Source: Oscillospiraceae bacterium
GTDB taxonomy: Bacteria > Bacillota > Clostridia > Oscillospirales > Oscillospiraceae
DNA length: 38,941 nucleotides
NCBI GenBank assembly: GCA_902775355.1
Contig: CACYLY010000013.1
Location: 1 to 38,941 of the forward strand
Direction of reading: 5' to 3'
Shown: piece after piece, positions 24,711-33,110 of the stretch
How positions within the stretch are numbered: the first letter of the stretch is position 1
Layout of the letters: each line of letters opens with the position of its first letter
Made by a program: the position numbers and the translations under genes
The notes under the pieces: model-generated
The model's input: the letters and a program-made list of their open reading frames with translations, nothing else
What the model was told of the DNA's origin: nothing
Databases searched by the model: none

Positions 24711-27416
24711 ATGGCGCAATGTATCAGACTGCGGGACGGTCGTGTGGCCGGTCTGGCTGTTTGCGAAGTGACGGCGATCCCACAGTATGAACTGCTGAAT
24801 AAAGAGGTGGATCGGGCCTGCCATATCGACCAGGTGCTTTTTGCCCAGATCGTTTCCGGCTTCTACCGTCGGTCCACCGCCAACGGCTCTGCCATGGAGA
24901 TCCTGTGGCAGAGCTTTGCCGTGCAGGATCAGACCTACGCGGCGGAGGTCAGGCAGTATATCCTGCTGCGTCATCTCGGGTCCAGTGAGGAAGCGGTGAA
25001 CAGCGCCCTGGAGGATCAGATCCAGGAGCTGTGCGCGGAGCTGCGGGGCAAGGACTTCTCCATCCAGGTCCTGGAGGGGGAGGAGATGAACGGCTTTTCC
25101 TCCCGGCTGGAGCGCTGCGACACCAGTGCCGTATACGCCGTGGCCAAGCGGGAGCGCTACGCCATGCAGATGCTCTCCAACCAGATCCTGTACTATAATG
25201 ATGTTCTGGCGCCCTCCTGCGACCGGAACATCGCCGAGCTTACCAACGCGCTGACCCGCAATCCCAACTGCTGCGTTTCCCTGCAGCTGATCCCGACCGA
25301 GTATACCCAGGAGGAGATCTTCGGCATCGAGCAGGGAAGGACCTTCATCAACTACTACATGAGCAATATGCGTTTTCGCCAGGGCATCCAGACGGACACC
25401 AACACCCGGGCGATCGCCAATTCATTTGAATACCTGATCGCTTCGGAAAAGGAGCCTTTGTTCTATTTCCTGTTCCTGGTCTATGGCGGGGCGGGCAGCG
25501 CCCTTGGCCTTGCCAACAAGCTGATCGAAGCCGCCCAGGAGGAGGGCCAGATCAGCGGCAGCGCCCTGGAACTGCAGGACCTCTCCGGCCTTGGCATGTC
25601 TCCCGGAAAGAACCTGGCTCTCTCGCCCTGGCTCAACAGCAATATCCTGGTTTTTCAGCAGAGAAGCTGGGACTTCTGGGGTCTGGACTATGCTCCGAAG
25701 CATTTTATTCGCCTGCGCTATCTGGCCACGGGCAGAGAACTCAGCGGTGCCTTCAAGCTGCCCGTTGACGACGGACATACCATCGGCCTGGAGAGCAACA
25801 AAATCTCCACCCAACGGGAAAAGCTGAACCGCAACATCATCAGCGAGGGGAACTTCAAACTGGGCCGGATCATGAACGCAAGCCGCAACGCCTCGGGAGA
25901 GGAGGCCCACGCCGGCGTGCCGCTGAACGACTTTACCAAGCACGGCCTGGTGGTAGGAATGCCCGGCTCCGGCAAGACGAACTTTTCACTGGGACTGCTT
26001 CTGGAGTTCTGGAAGGGCTTCGGGATCCCCTTTCTCGCCATTGAGCCGACCAAGAGCGAGTATCGCTCTCTGCTGGACGCCATCGACGAGCTGCAGGTCT
26101 TTACCCCCGGCAAAAACAACGTCTCCCCCTTCATCATCAACCCCTTTATCCCCCCTCGGGGCGTCACGGTGGAGACCTTTACCCCCAGCTTGATGAGTGC
26201 GTTCAAGGCGGCCTTTTCCATGCCGGACCCCTTGCCGGATATCTTTCTGGCCGCGGTGAACGAGTGCTACAACCTGTACGGCTGGCGGCTCACCAGCACG
26301 GTGGAAGACCCGAATGTGAAGGTTTTCGGCCTGTACGAGTTCATCCGCGTTTTTCGCCGGAAGATCCAGAACATGGACTACAAGGGCGACGTGAAGTCCA
26401 ACATGGAGAGCGCCGGCGTGGTTCGGCTGGTTACCCTGATCGAGCAAAACCCGAACATTTACGATACCATCCACTCCATCCCGCTGGAGGATCTGCTGCG
26501 CAGACCTACGGTGATCGAGCTCAACGCCATCAACAACAAGGAACAGAAGTCCCTGATCATGGCGCTGCTGCTGATCCAGATCTGCGTATATACCAAGAAC
26601 AACGTGGCGGGGGACGGCAAGCTGAAAAACATCCTTCTGATCGACGAGGCCCACGTTCTGCTGGCCGGTCAGAGCAGCTCGGGAGGCGAGGGCAGCGCAG
26701 ATTCCCACGGCAGCACCGTGGAGGCGCTGAGCGACATGATCGCCGAGATCCGCTCCTACGGTACGGGTATCGTCATCGCCGACCAGTCGCCCACCGCGGT
26801 GGGCCGCAACATCGTCGCCAACACCAACGTGAAGATCGTCTTCAAGCTGGTGGAGAAAGAAAACCGGGACGCCATCAGTACGGCGACCAATATGGACGAG
26901 GCGGACTACGAACGCATGGGACGTCTCGGCCTGGGCGAGGCCATGCTCCACTATGGCAGGGTCTACGCGCCACTGCATATCAAAACATACAACATCCAGG
27001 AAAAGGCGAAGATCCGCCCGGTGATTTCGGACGAGGAGGTCGCCCGACGCTGCCACTACTGGGACGCTCACAGCGAGTTGCTGATCCCCCATCGGGAATG
27101 CAGCCGCAACTGCGCCTGCCATGACGGCTGCGATCTGGAGCTGCGCTCCAACGCGGATTTCATTGCCGCCCGCATCATCAATGAGAAGCTGTACGACCTG
27201 GCGGACAAAAGGGCTTTTGTCCAGTTCCTTGTCGTGCTGGACCCGATTATCAAACGGGAGATCCAGAATCTGCCAGGCGCGGAATACTCTCTCCGCCTGG
27301 CCAACTGCGTGAAAATCAAATTCCTCCGCAAGGCGATGCTGGTGAAGACCTTCGGTATTACCAACGCGGAGTACGATCAGATATTGAATCATCCCCGGTT
27401 TATCAAATCGAAATAA
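24711..27416 (+). CDS. HerA/FtsK-like P-loop ATPase with Cys cluster
   Basis: The 901-aa protein has an N-terminal region of about 400 residues without a known motif. An ATPase domain follows: Walker A GMPGSGKTN (416-424) and then FLAIEPTKSEYR, a signature of HerA/DUF87-type ATPases, Walker B ILLIDEAH (641-648) and a later GTGIVIADQSP segment typical of the HerA/FtsK/VirB4 group. These proteins are ring ATPases that move DNA or protein. Near the C-terminus is a CX3CXCX3C cluster (C797, C801, C803, C807) that could bind zinc or an iron-sulfur centre. There is no transmembrane helix. The ATG at 24711 has GGAGGTGA upstream. It is the likely motor of the locus. Whether it moves DNA, protein or neither is open. 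Confidence 0.82.
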   Translation: MAQCIRLRDGRVAGLAVCEVTAIPQYELLNKEVDRACHIDQVLFAQIVSGFYRRSTANGSAMEILWQSFAVQDQTYAAEVRQYILLRHLGSSEEAVNSALEDQIQELCAELRGKDFSIQVLEGEEMNGFSSRLERCDTSAVYAVAKRERYAMQMLSNQILYYNDVLAPSCDRNIAELTNALTRNPNCCVSLQLIPTEYTQEEIFGIEQGRTFINYYMSNMRFRQGIQTDTNTRAIANSFEYLIASEKEPLFYFLFLVYGGAGSALGLANKLIEAAQEEGQISGSALELQDLSGLGMSPGKNLALSPWLNSNILVFQQRSWDFWGLDYAPKHFIRLRYLATGRELSGAFKLPVDDGHTIGLESNKISTQREKLNRNIISEGNFKLGRIMNASRNASGEEAHAGVPLNDFTKHGLVVGMPGSGKTNFSLGLLLEFWKGFGIPFLAIEPTKSEYRSLLDAIDELQVFTPGKNNVSPFIINPFIPPRGVTVETFTPSLMSAFKAAFSMPDPLPDIFLAAVNECYNLYGWRLTSTVEDPNVKVFGLYEFIRVFRRKIQNMDYKGDVKSNMESAGVVRLVTLIEQNPNIYDTIHSIPLEDLLRRPTVIELNAINNKEQKSLIMALLLIQICVYTKNNVAGDGKLKNILLIDEAHVLLAGQSSSGGEGSADSHGSTVEALSDMIAEIRSYGTGIVIADQSPTAVGRNIVANTNVKIVFKLVEKENRDAISTATNMDEADYERMGRLGLGEAMLHYGRVYAPLHIKTYNIQEKAKIRPVISDEEVARRCHYWDAHSELLIPHRECSRNCACHDGCDLELRSNADFIAARIINEKLYDLADKRAFVQFLVVLDPIIKREIQNLPGAEYSLRLANCVKIKFLRKAMLVKTFGITNAEYDQILNHPRFIKSK

Positions 27417-27434
27417 GAGACGGAGCTGACGGAT

Positions 27435-30233
27435 ATGGATGAAAGCTACGATTCCGGAACAGAATCCCTGGATTCCGGCGCACTGGACAGCTTTGACCTG
27501 GGCGGATCGGACCTGTCGGCGGGGGACGACCTGGGAGACGTGGATTCCTGGATGAGCGACGTTCCGGAGGAGATCCCGGAAGAGATCCCGGAGGAGATCC
27601 CGGAAGAGATCCCGGAGGAGATCCCGGAGGAGATCCCGGAGGAGATCCCGGAGGAGGTCCCGGAGGAGATCCCGGAGGAGGTCCCGGAGGAGATCCCGGA
27701 AGAGGTCCCGGAGGAGATTCCGGAAGAGGTCCCGGAGGAGATCCCGGAAGAGATCCCGGAGGAGATCCCGGAAGAGGTCCCGGAAGAGATCCCGGAGGAG
27801 ATCCCGGAGGAGATTCCGGAAGAGATCACGGAGGAGGTCCCGGAGGAGGTCCCGGAGGAGGTCCCGGAGGAGGTCTCGGAGGAGGTCTCGGAGGAGGTCC
27901 CGGAGGAGGTCCCGGAGGAGATCCCGGAAGAGATCCCGGAAGAGGTCCCGGAGGAGGTCTCGGAGGAGGTCCCGGAGGAGGTCCCGGAGGAGATCCCGGA
28001 AGAGATCCCGGAGGAAGTCCCGGAGGAGATCCCGGAAGAGGTCCCGGAGGAGGTCCCGGAGGAGATCCCGGAAGAGATCCCGGAGGAGGTCCCGGAGGAG
28101 ATCCCGGAAGAGGTCCCGGAGGAGATCCCGGAAGAGGTCCCGGAAGAGGTCCCGGAGGAGATCCCGGAGGAGGTCCCGGAGGAGATCCCGGAAGAGGTCC
28201 CGGAGGAGATCCCGGAAGAGGTCCCGGAGGAAGTCCCGGAGCCTGTGCAGGATACGGAAAGAACGCCGCTCCAGCAGATGAGCGACTATATGAACGCGCA
28301 CAACTACGGGAAGGACGACTATGCCGAGTACAGCCAGGACCCGGAGTGGCAGCGCCTGAACAACGCGCTGCTCCAGGAAGAGGATATCCCGCCCACCGCC
28401 TTTCAGCAGATGGGCGAGTACATGAATGAACACAATTACGGAAGGGACGATTACGCCGAATACAGCCAGGACCCGGAGTGGCAGCGTTTGAATGACGCCA
28501 TGCTGGAGGACCCGGACATGCCGGTGCCGGTCACGCCCTATGAGGACCGGATCGACGCGGTGCTCCCGGACGCGGAAGGGGAGACTGCAGAGTTTCAGGA
28601 GACCCAGGAGCTGAACCCGCCCAATGACACCGACGGGGAAACGGAGGGCGTTTCCGACTGGATGGACCAGGCCGCCGCGGACAGCAGCCCCGAAATGGAA
28701 GCGGAGACGGCCGAGCTGCCGGAGAAGCCGGAAGGAGATCTGGACCAGCTGATGAATGAGGTCCCTGAGGACCCCGGGATCGAAGGCCTGATGGACGAGG
28801 TCCCGGCTGACCCCGCCGCCGAGCAGGAGCTCCGGGAAATCCCCGAGACGGAGGAAACGGCGGAACTGCCCGAGGGCTTCTATTCCCAGGGCAATAACGA
28901 CCTGGGCTTCGAGGGCACCTGCGGACCCACCTCCATCGCCAACGGCGTGAACCGGATCCTGGGGACGAATCAGTTCAGCGAGAACGACGTGCTGAACGAG
29001 GCCGTTAACGAAGGCCTGTGCAGCGTGGACCCGGATTTCCCGCAGGACAGCGGCGGTACCACCACCGAAGAGTTCGTCGACCTGTACGAACATATGAACG
29101 AGATGTCCGGCGGACAGCTGCAGATCGACAAATACGATTTTGACGACGTGCTCAACATGGAGCAGGTGGCGGACAAACTGGACGAGGGCTGCGTGGTCCA
29201 CATGGCGGTGGATGCGGACACCCTCTGGGGCCAGAGCAGCGCCGGTATGTTGGGTACGCCGCAGATCGACAAGTCCACCGACCACTGGATCACGGTGACC
29301 AACACCTGCCGGGATGCGGACGGCACCATCACCGGCTTCGACGTGATCGACTCCGGAGGCGGCGTGGATCACGTGGACGCCGATACCTTCCAGACCATGT
29401 GCTACGGCAGTGAGAACCTTCATCTGGACGATCCCACCTGCATCGTGGTCGGAAAGAAGGACGGGGTCGATCTCCCCGGGGCTGAAACGGCGGAGCCGCT
29501 TGGACCCGAGACCGCGGAGATGCCGCAGCCGGAGACGCTGGAGACGCTGGAAACCCCGGAGATGCCGCCTTCTCCCGAGGTCTCCGAGACGATGGAGACC
29601 CTGCAGGAGCAGTCCTCCTTCTTCCGGGAAATGAGCCCCGAGCAGCTGCGGGCCGCCGGCGAGGGCTTGAACTCCTTTAACGACCACGAACGGGAGGTCT
29701 ACCTGGAGGCCATGAAGGCGGAGCCGGAGCTGACCCGGGATGTGAAGGAGATCTGCGAACAGACGGGCAGCGTGGCCACCGGGCTGGAAAACCGGCTCAA
29801 AAGCCCGGATTCTCTGCTGGACAAGGTCTATCATCGCGACGTGTCCACGGAGATCGACGATATCAAGGACATCAACCGCTATACGCAGGTCTTTGAGCCC
29901 GAGGAAATGGCCGACGGCGTGAACAACAGCCTGGCCCTGTTTGAAGAGAAGGGCTATCACGTGGACGAGATCAAGGATAAATGGTCTGATGATTCAGACC
30001 CGTATAAAGGGATCAACGTGAAACTGACCTCCCCGGACGGAAGGCCCCTGGAGGTGCAGTATCATACGCAGGAGAGCTATGAGGTCAAAAACGGGGAGAT
30101 GCACGATCTGTACTGCCAGTGGCGTGATCTGCCCCCGGACAGCCCCCAGGCGCTGCAGTTGAGTGAGGAGATGCGGAAGCTCAGCGACCCGTTGAAAAAA
30201 CCGCCCGGATTGGAAGGAGTGCGTAAACAATGA
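27435..30233 (+). CDS. PEE-repeat protein with C39-like peptidase and RelA/SpoT-like domain
   Basis: The 932-aa protein has: an acidic start (1-43); 56 PEE[I/V]-type tetrapeptides (44-267); two 44-residue-period repeats with NYGxDDYAEYSQDPEWQRLN (about 278-361); an acidic linker; and a papain/C39-like peptidase domain (about 485-685) with C496 in GTCGPTSIANG, H617 in DHWITVTN and D636 or D639 in FDVIDSGGG. The C-terminal domain (about 735-932) reads like a RelA/SpoT-type nucleotidyltransferase: RLKSPDSLLDKV (787-798), DIKDINRY (809-816), PYKGINVKL and LEVQYHT with E873. Such a peptidase next to a C-terminal enzyme domain is typical of polymorphic toxins. RelA/SpoT-like toxins make (p)ppGpp or (p)ppApp, but activity here is unproven. 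No signal peptide, LXG or WXG domain is seen. The stop overlaps the next start. Confidence 0.75.
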   Translation: MDESYDSGTESLDSGALDSFDLGGSDLSAGDDLGDVDSWMSDVPEEIPEEIPEEIPEEIPEEIPEEIPEEIPEEVPEEIPEEVPEEIPEEVPEEIPEEVPEEIPEEIPEEIPEEVPEEIPEEIPEEIPEEITEEVPEEVPEEVPEEVSEEVSEEVPEEVPEEIPEEIPEEVPEEVSEEVPEEVPEEIPEEIPEEVPEEIPEEVPEEVPEEIPEEIPEEVPEEIPEEVPEEIPEEVPEEVPEEIPEEVPEEIPEEVPEEIPEEVPEEVPEPVQDTERTPLQQMSDYMNAHNYGKDDYAEYSQDPEWQRLNNALLQEEDIPPTAFQQMGEYMNEHNYGRDDYAEYSQDPEWQRLNDAMLEDPDMPVPVTPYEDRIDAVLPDAEGETAEFQETQELNPPNDTDGETEGVSDWMDQAAADSSPEMEAETAELPEKPEGDLDQLMNEVPEDPGIEGLMDEVPADPAAEQELREIPETEETAELPEGFYSQGNNDLGFEGTCGPTSIANGVNRILGTNQFSENDVLNEAVNEGLCSVDPDFPQDSGGTTTEEFVDLYEHMNEMSGGQLQIDKYDFDDVLNMEQVADKLDEGCVVHMAVDADTLWGQSSAGMLGTPQIDKSTDHWITVTNTCRDADGTITGFDVIDSGGGVDHVDADTFQTMCYGSENLHLDDPTCIVVGKKDGVDLPGAETAEPLGPETAEMPQPETLETLETPEMPPSPEVSETMETLQEQSSFFREMSPEQLRAAGEGLNSFNDHEREVYLEAMKAEPELTRDVKEICEQTGSVATGLENRLKSPDSLLDKVYHRDVSTEIDDIKDINRYTQVFEPEEMADGVNNSLALFEEKGYHVDEIKDKWSDDSDPYKGINVKLTSPDGRPLEVQYHTQESYEVKNGEMHDLYCQWRDLPPDSPQALQLSEEMRKLSDPLKKPPGLEGVRKQ
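27564..28235 (+). repeat. 12-bp coding tandem repeat, 56 copies
   Basis: The 672-bp tract is built of 12-bp units of the form CCGGARGAGRTY, encoding Pro-Glu-Glu-Ile or Pro-Glu-Glu-Val with four exceptions that start with Thr or Ser. Small alternations of GAG/GAA and ATC/GTC form higher-order blocks, a sign of slippage and unequal exchange. All copies keep the frame, so length changes alter spacer length without breaking the gene. Confidence 0.97.
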
Positions 30234-31270
30234 GCTTGTATATGCTGACCGACCGCCTTCACAGCGGGGAGGTGATCCAGACAAAGGACCGGAATCAGTA
30301 CCGCTTCGAGTTTGGGCCGGATCGCTGGATCCGCACCACGCTGATGTTGGCCTACTGGAACGACGAAAGCCCCCTTTACGATTGTTATGAGGAGATAGAC
30401 CGGGACAAGGCCCTGGAGCTGCTGCGCACCAGAAAGATGCAGCTGCTCCGACAGCTGGAGAGAGCCCGGGAACTGGCCGCGCAGGCCGCGGGAGGAGACG
30501 AGGTCCGCCTCCGGCGCCTGGCGGAGAGCACGCCGGTGCTGCAGGAGAAGATCGTCCTGCTGCTCCACGGCAGCGGCGCGGATCCGGGGGAAGACTTTCT
30601 TCCGCCGATCCGGCGGGCGCTGGAGCTGCTGCGGGAAGGGGAGAAGGGAGACTACAGCCGGCTGGAGCGCGATACCTTGGCCCGGGCGGTCTGCCTCCTG
30701 GAGCTGCAGGAGCGGCGGGAGGAGCTGTCTGCTCCCGAACTGGCCGCCCTGCGGCGGCTTCTGGGCGAGAGCCCCGAGCCGGCGGCGACGGGGGGATTCC
30801 GCAGCTCCATGGACATTTACCGGGACGTATGCGCCGCCTGCACCCAGGGGCGCAAGCAGCCCGTAAATGTTTCCAATCCGGTCTTTCACAAGGAGGACGG
30901 GATCTGGATGCTGGCCTTCTTTGTCATCAGCTACACCCGCGCCGATCTGCAGGAGGCCTCGTTCTCCAGGCCGAACCGGTGGATCCTGGCGGATCTGGAG
31001 AACGGGACGATCCGGGCGCGGCTCCTGTCGCAGGAGAGGGATTTTTCCTCTCTGGAAAGAACAGCCAGACTGTCGGCGGCTTACCCGAACCGGCCGGAAA
31101 ACAGCCGGCAGCTTTTGGAAGAGGCTTATCGCAGCCTGGACGAAGTGCGGCGCGATACCCTTCGGACGGGCGAGCCGGACAGCGCTGCCTACGAGGCCTA
31201 TCTCCGCAAGATGCTGGAGACGGTGCCCCCGAATCTGCGGCAGTGCTACCGCGAGCTGAGCAGCCTGTGA
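30230..31270 (+). CDS. Unknown protein coupled to the toxin-like gene
   Basis: The 346-aa protein starts at ATG 30230 inside the previous stop (ATGA overlap), with AAGGAG before it, so it is translationally coupled to the peptidase/RelA-like protein. It opens with a beta-type segment (MLTDRLHSGEVIQTKDRNQYRFEF), then a helical, Arg/Glu/Leu-rich middle (about 60-180), then a mixed C-terminal half. No catalytic motif, signal peptide or membrane helix is seen. I do not recognise the family. Its position directly after the toxin-like gene makes an immunity or binding partner role possible, but a structural role in the complex fits as well. Confidence 0.65.
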   Translation: MSLYMLTDRLHSGEVIQTKDRNQYRFEFGPDRWIRTTLMLAYWNDESPLYDCYEEIDRDKALELLRTRKMQLLRQLERARELAAQAAGGDEVRLRRLAESTPVLQEKIVLLLHGSGADPGEDFLPPIRRALELLREGEKGDYSRLERDTLARAVCLLELQERREELSAPELAALRRLLGESPEPAATGGFRSSMDIYRDVCAACTQGRKQPVNVSNPVFHKEDGIWMLAFFVISYTRADLQEASFSRPNRWILADLENGTIRARLLSQERDFSSLERTARLSAAYPNRPENSRQLLEEAYRSLDEVRRDTLRTGEPDSAAYEAYLRKMLETVPPNLRQCYRELSSL

Positions 31271-31280
31271 GGCGCAGCCA

Positions 31281-31347
31281 ATACCGCTCCCCATCGAGAA
31301 TCCCGGCCCGGCGGATGAGACAGGCTGCGTGTGGAAAGGAGCGGTAT
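31281..31347 (+). promoter_or_regulatory. Inverted repeat in the gap before the first paralogue
   Basis: ATACCGCTCC (31281-31290) and GGAGCGGTAT (31338-31347) are perfect complements separated by 47 nt, in the 105-bp gap after the unknown 346-aa gene. It could form a long-range hairpin hiding an upstream AAGGAG, or act in mRNA processing. Confidence 0.45.
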
Positions 31348-31375
31348 CATACCAAGATGGAAAGGAAGTGCAGCA

Positions 31376-33097
31376 ATGGCGGATAATGATTACTATGAAG
31401 AGCAACAACTGATCAACCGGATCAACAGTCTGCGCATGGAAAACGCGGCTTTGCAGGCGGAGCTGGAGAGTGCCCTGAGCGATCTGGCGATCATCGCAGA
31501 CAATCTGGACGGCATGTCCCAGACGGTTTTGCGGGATTTGACCGCGCTGCGGGACCATACCGGCACTGTGGATGAAAACACGGCCGTGGTAGAGCGGGCA
31601 CTGAAAGAACTGTCCACCCAATACGCTACTTTCAAAAACCTCTCCTCGGCTACCAAAAATGTTACCCAGGCCACAGAGGAATACAACACCCGCTTCGCCT
31701 ATTTCCACAAACTGCGGAGAATCGCCCTGGGCTATGTGATCGGCCTGGACAACGCCATCATTTCCAACGAGACCCTCCGCAAGGAGGTGGAAAAAGTCTA
31801 CCTCCAGAACACGGATTACTGGCTGGCCTACGCCATCTCCGCCGTGATGCTCTGGGCTAACGACGAGAAGGACGCCTCCCTGCGGGCCCTCAAACGGAGC
31901 ATCTCCATGGATCCCTGCAAGACGGACGTGTTCTTCCTGCTTATCAATCTGCGTTTTGAACGCTTCGGTCCGGCGAAAAACTGGTATCTGGACTATCTGG
32001 AAAAGGTTGACCTGAGCGCCCTGGGCACGGAGTATCAGTACCTGCTGCAGGCCTACCTGTCAGGCTTGTTCGGCTATGATCCGGAGTTTGAGCGCCTGGT
32101 AAAAGACGACTTCCGCAAATCCGTTGAACGCATCGACGCCATGACCGTGGATTTCCGGGACAAGTTCACCGAACGTGCCAGGCGCTATGCCGAGACCTAT
32201 CTCCACCGCACGGAGCAGGAATTCCCCTCCCTCAAGGAGTGCAGCCCGGACTACGAGAAGCTGATCACCCTGCTCTCCAAGGCCGAGTGCAACGGGCTGT
32301 TTGCCCGGCAGTACGCGGAGCTGGCCCGAAAGGAGGAGGAGATCAGCGAGGATCCCGCCCAGCGCGTGGAGAATGTTCTGTACGACCTGACCAATTCCTA
32401 CGACGACGAGGAATGGAAGGTCATCAAGCGCCAGAAGGAGAACGAGGCCATCATCGAAGCCCAGGGGGACTTGGTGGCGGCCAAAGAAAAGTACAAACTC
32501 CAGTATGAGAACATGGACAAGAAGCGCCCGCTGGATCAACTGATGATGGACTGGGCCTTCTCCGAAGACCCGACGATCACGAATCTGATCATCAAGCGCT
32601 TCACCATCTCCCTGATGCACGAGCCCATTTCCCGCGGATTTCAACAGTTCGCGGAAAAGGTCCGGCTGGCGGAGCCGCGGGAGATCCCGATCGAGATCGA
32701 CGGCTTCCGGGTCACCTGCAGTCAGGACAACCCGAACGAGTGCGGAATGCAGCTGGCCCAGTGCTACTCCAAGAACCGCCTGAAATATGCGTTTCAGGAT
32801 AAATACATCAAGATTTTCAGCATCGTCTGTCTGGCAAGCATCCTGCTTTTGATTATCACCGCCTTTGCATTCAGCCCCATTGCGTTGAGCATTGGCGTGA
32901 TGGGCTTCATCGTCGGGGGCTTCGTCCTCTGGCGCAGGTATGTGGAGCTCGGCAAGATCCTGGATGAGAAGAGAAGATTGGGCCTGCTGAAGCTCTCGCA
33001 CTGCCTGGATGAGTTTGAGACCTGGAAGCAGCTGTTCCAAGCCGCCAACGAAAGCGCCGGAGAAATCGCCGAGGCTTTCAGCCTGTTTAATGCATAA
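31376..33097 (+). CDS. Paralogue 1: coiled-coil, helical core, two-TM protein
   Basis: The 573-aa protein starts at ATG 31376 after AAAGGAAG. An upstream in-frame ATG is not preferred. Residues about 8-65 are heptad-like, likely a coiled coil. The core (about 110-220) has the block YWLAYAISAVMLWANDE and FFLLINLRFERFGPAKNWY, shared with the proteins at 33111 and 36961 and TPR-like in pattern. Two hydrophobic helices (about 478-522) lie near the C-terminus, followed by about 50 helical residues. It probably anchors in the membrane by this hairpin, with both ends in the cytoplasm. I do not recognise the family. Confidence 0.72.
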   Translation: MADNDYYEEQQLINRINSLRMENAALQAELESALSDLAIIADNLDGMSQTVLRDLTALRDHTGTVDENTAVVERALKELSTQYATFKNLSSATKNVTQATEEYNTRFAYFHKLRRIALGYVIGLDNAIISNETLRKEVEKVYLQNTDYWLAYAISAVMLWANDEKDASLRALKRSISMDPCKTDVFFLLINLRFERFGPAKNWYLDYLEKVDLSALGTEYQYLLQAYLSGLFGYDPEFERLVKDDFRKSVERIDAMTVDFRDKFTERARRYAETYLHRTEQEFPSLKECSPDYEKLITLLSKAECNGLFARQYAELARKEEEISEDPAQRVENVLYDLTNSYDDEEWKVIKRQKENEAIIEAQGDLVAAKEKYKLQYENMDKKRPLDQLMMDWAFSEDPTITNLIIKRFTISLMHEPISRGFQQFAEKVRLAEPREIPIEIDGFRVTCSQDNPNECGMQLAQCYSKNRLKYAFQDKYIKIFSIVCLASILLLIITAFAFSPIALSIGVMGFIVGGFVLWRRYVELGKILDEKRRLGLLKLSHCLDEFETWKQLFQAANESAGEIAEAFSLFNA

Positions 33098-33110
33098 GGG
33101 GGGATAAATC

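Noticed and set aside
24711-27416. Reading the ATPase as FtsK/SpoIIIE for chromosome segregation
   Set aside because: It lacks the N-terminal membrane helices and gamma domain. The IEPTKSEYR signature fits HerA/DUF87-type ATPases better.
27564-28235. CRISPR-like array
   Set aside because: Repeats are 12 bp without spacers, in frame within a coding sequence.
25986-29960. Very long minus-strand open frame opposite the ATPase and repeat genes
   Set aside because: It is open because the 12-bp repeats and GC-rich coding sequence lack stop triplets in that frame. It has no ribosome binding site, and its product is low-complexity (RDLLRDLF runs).
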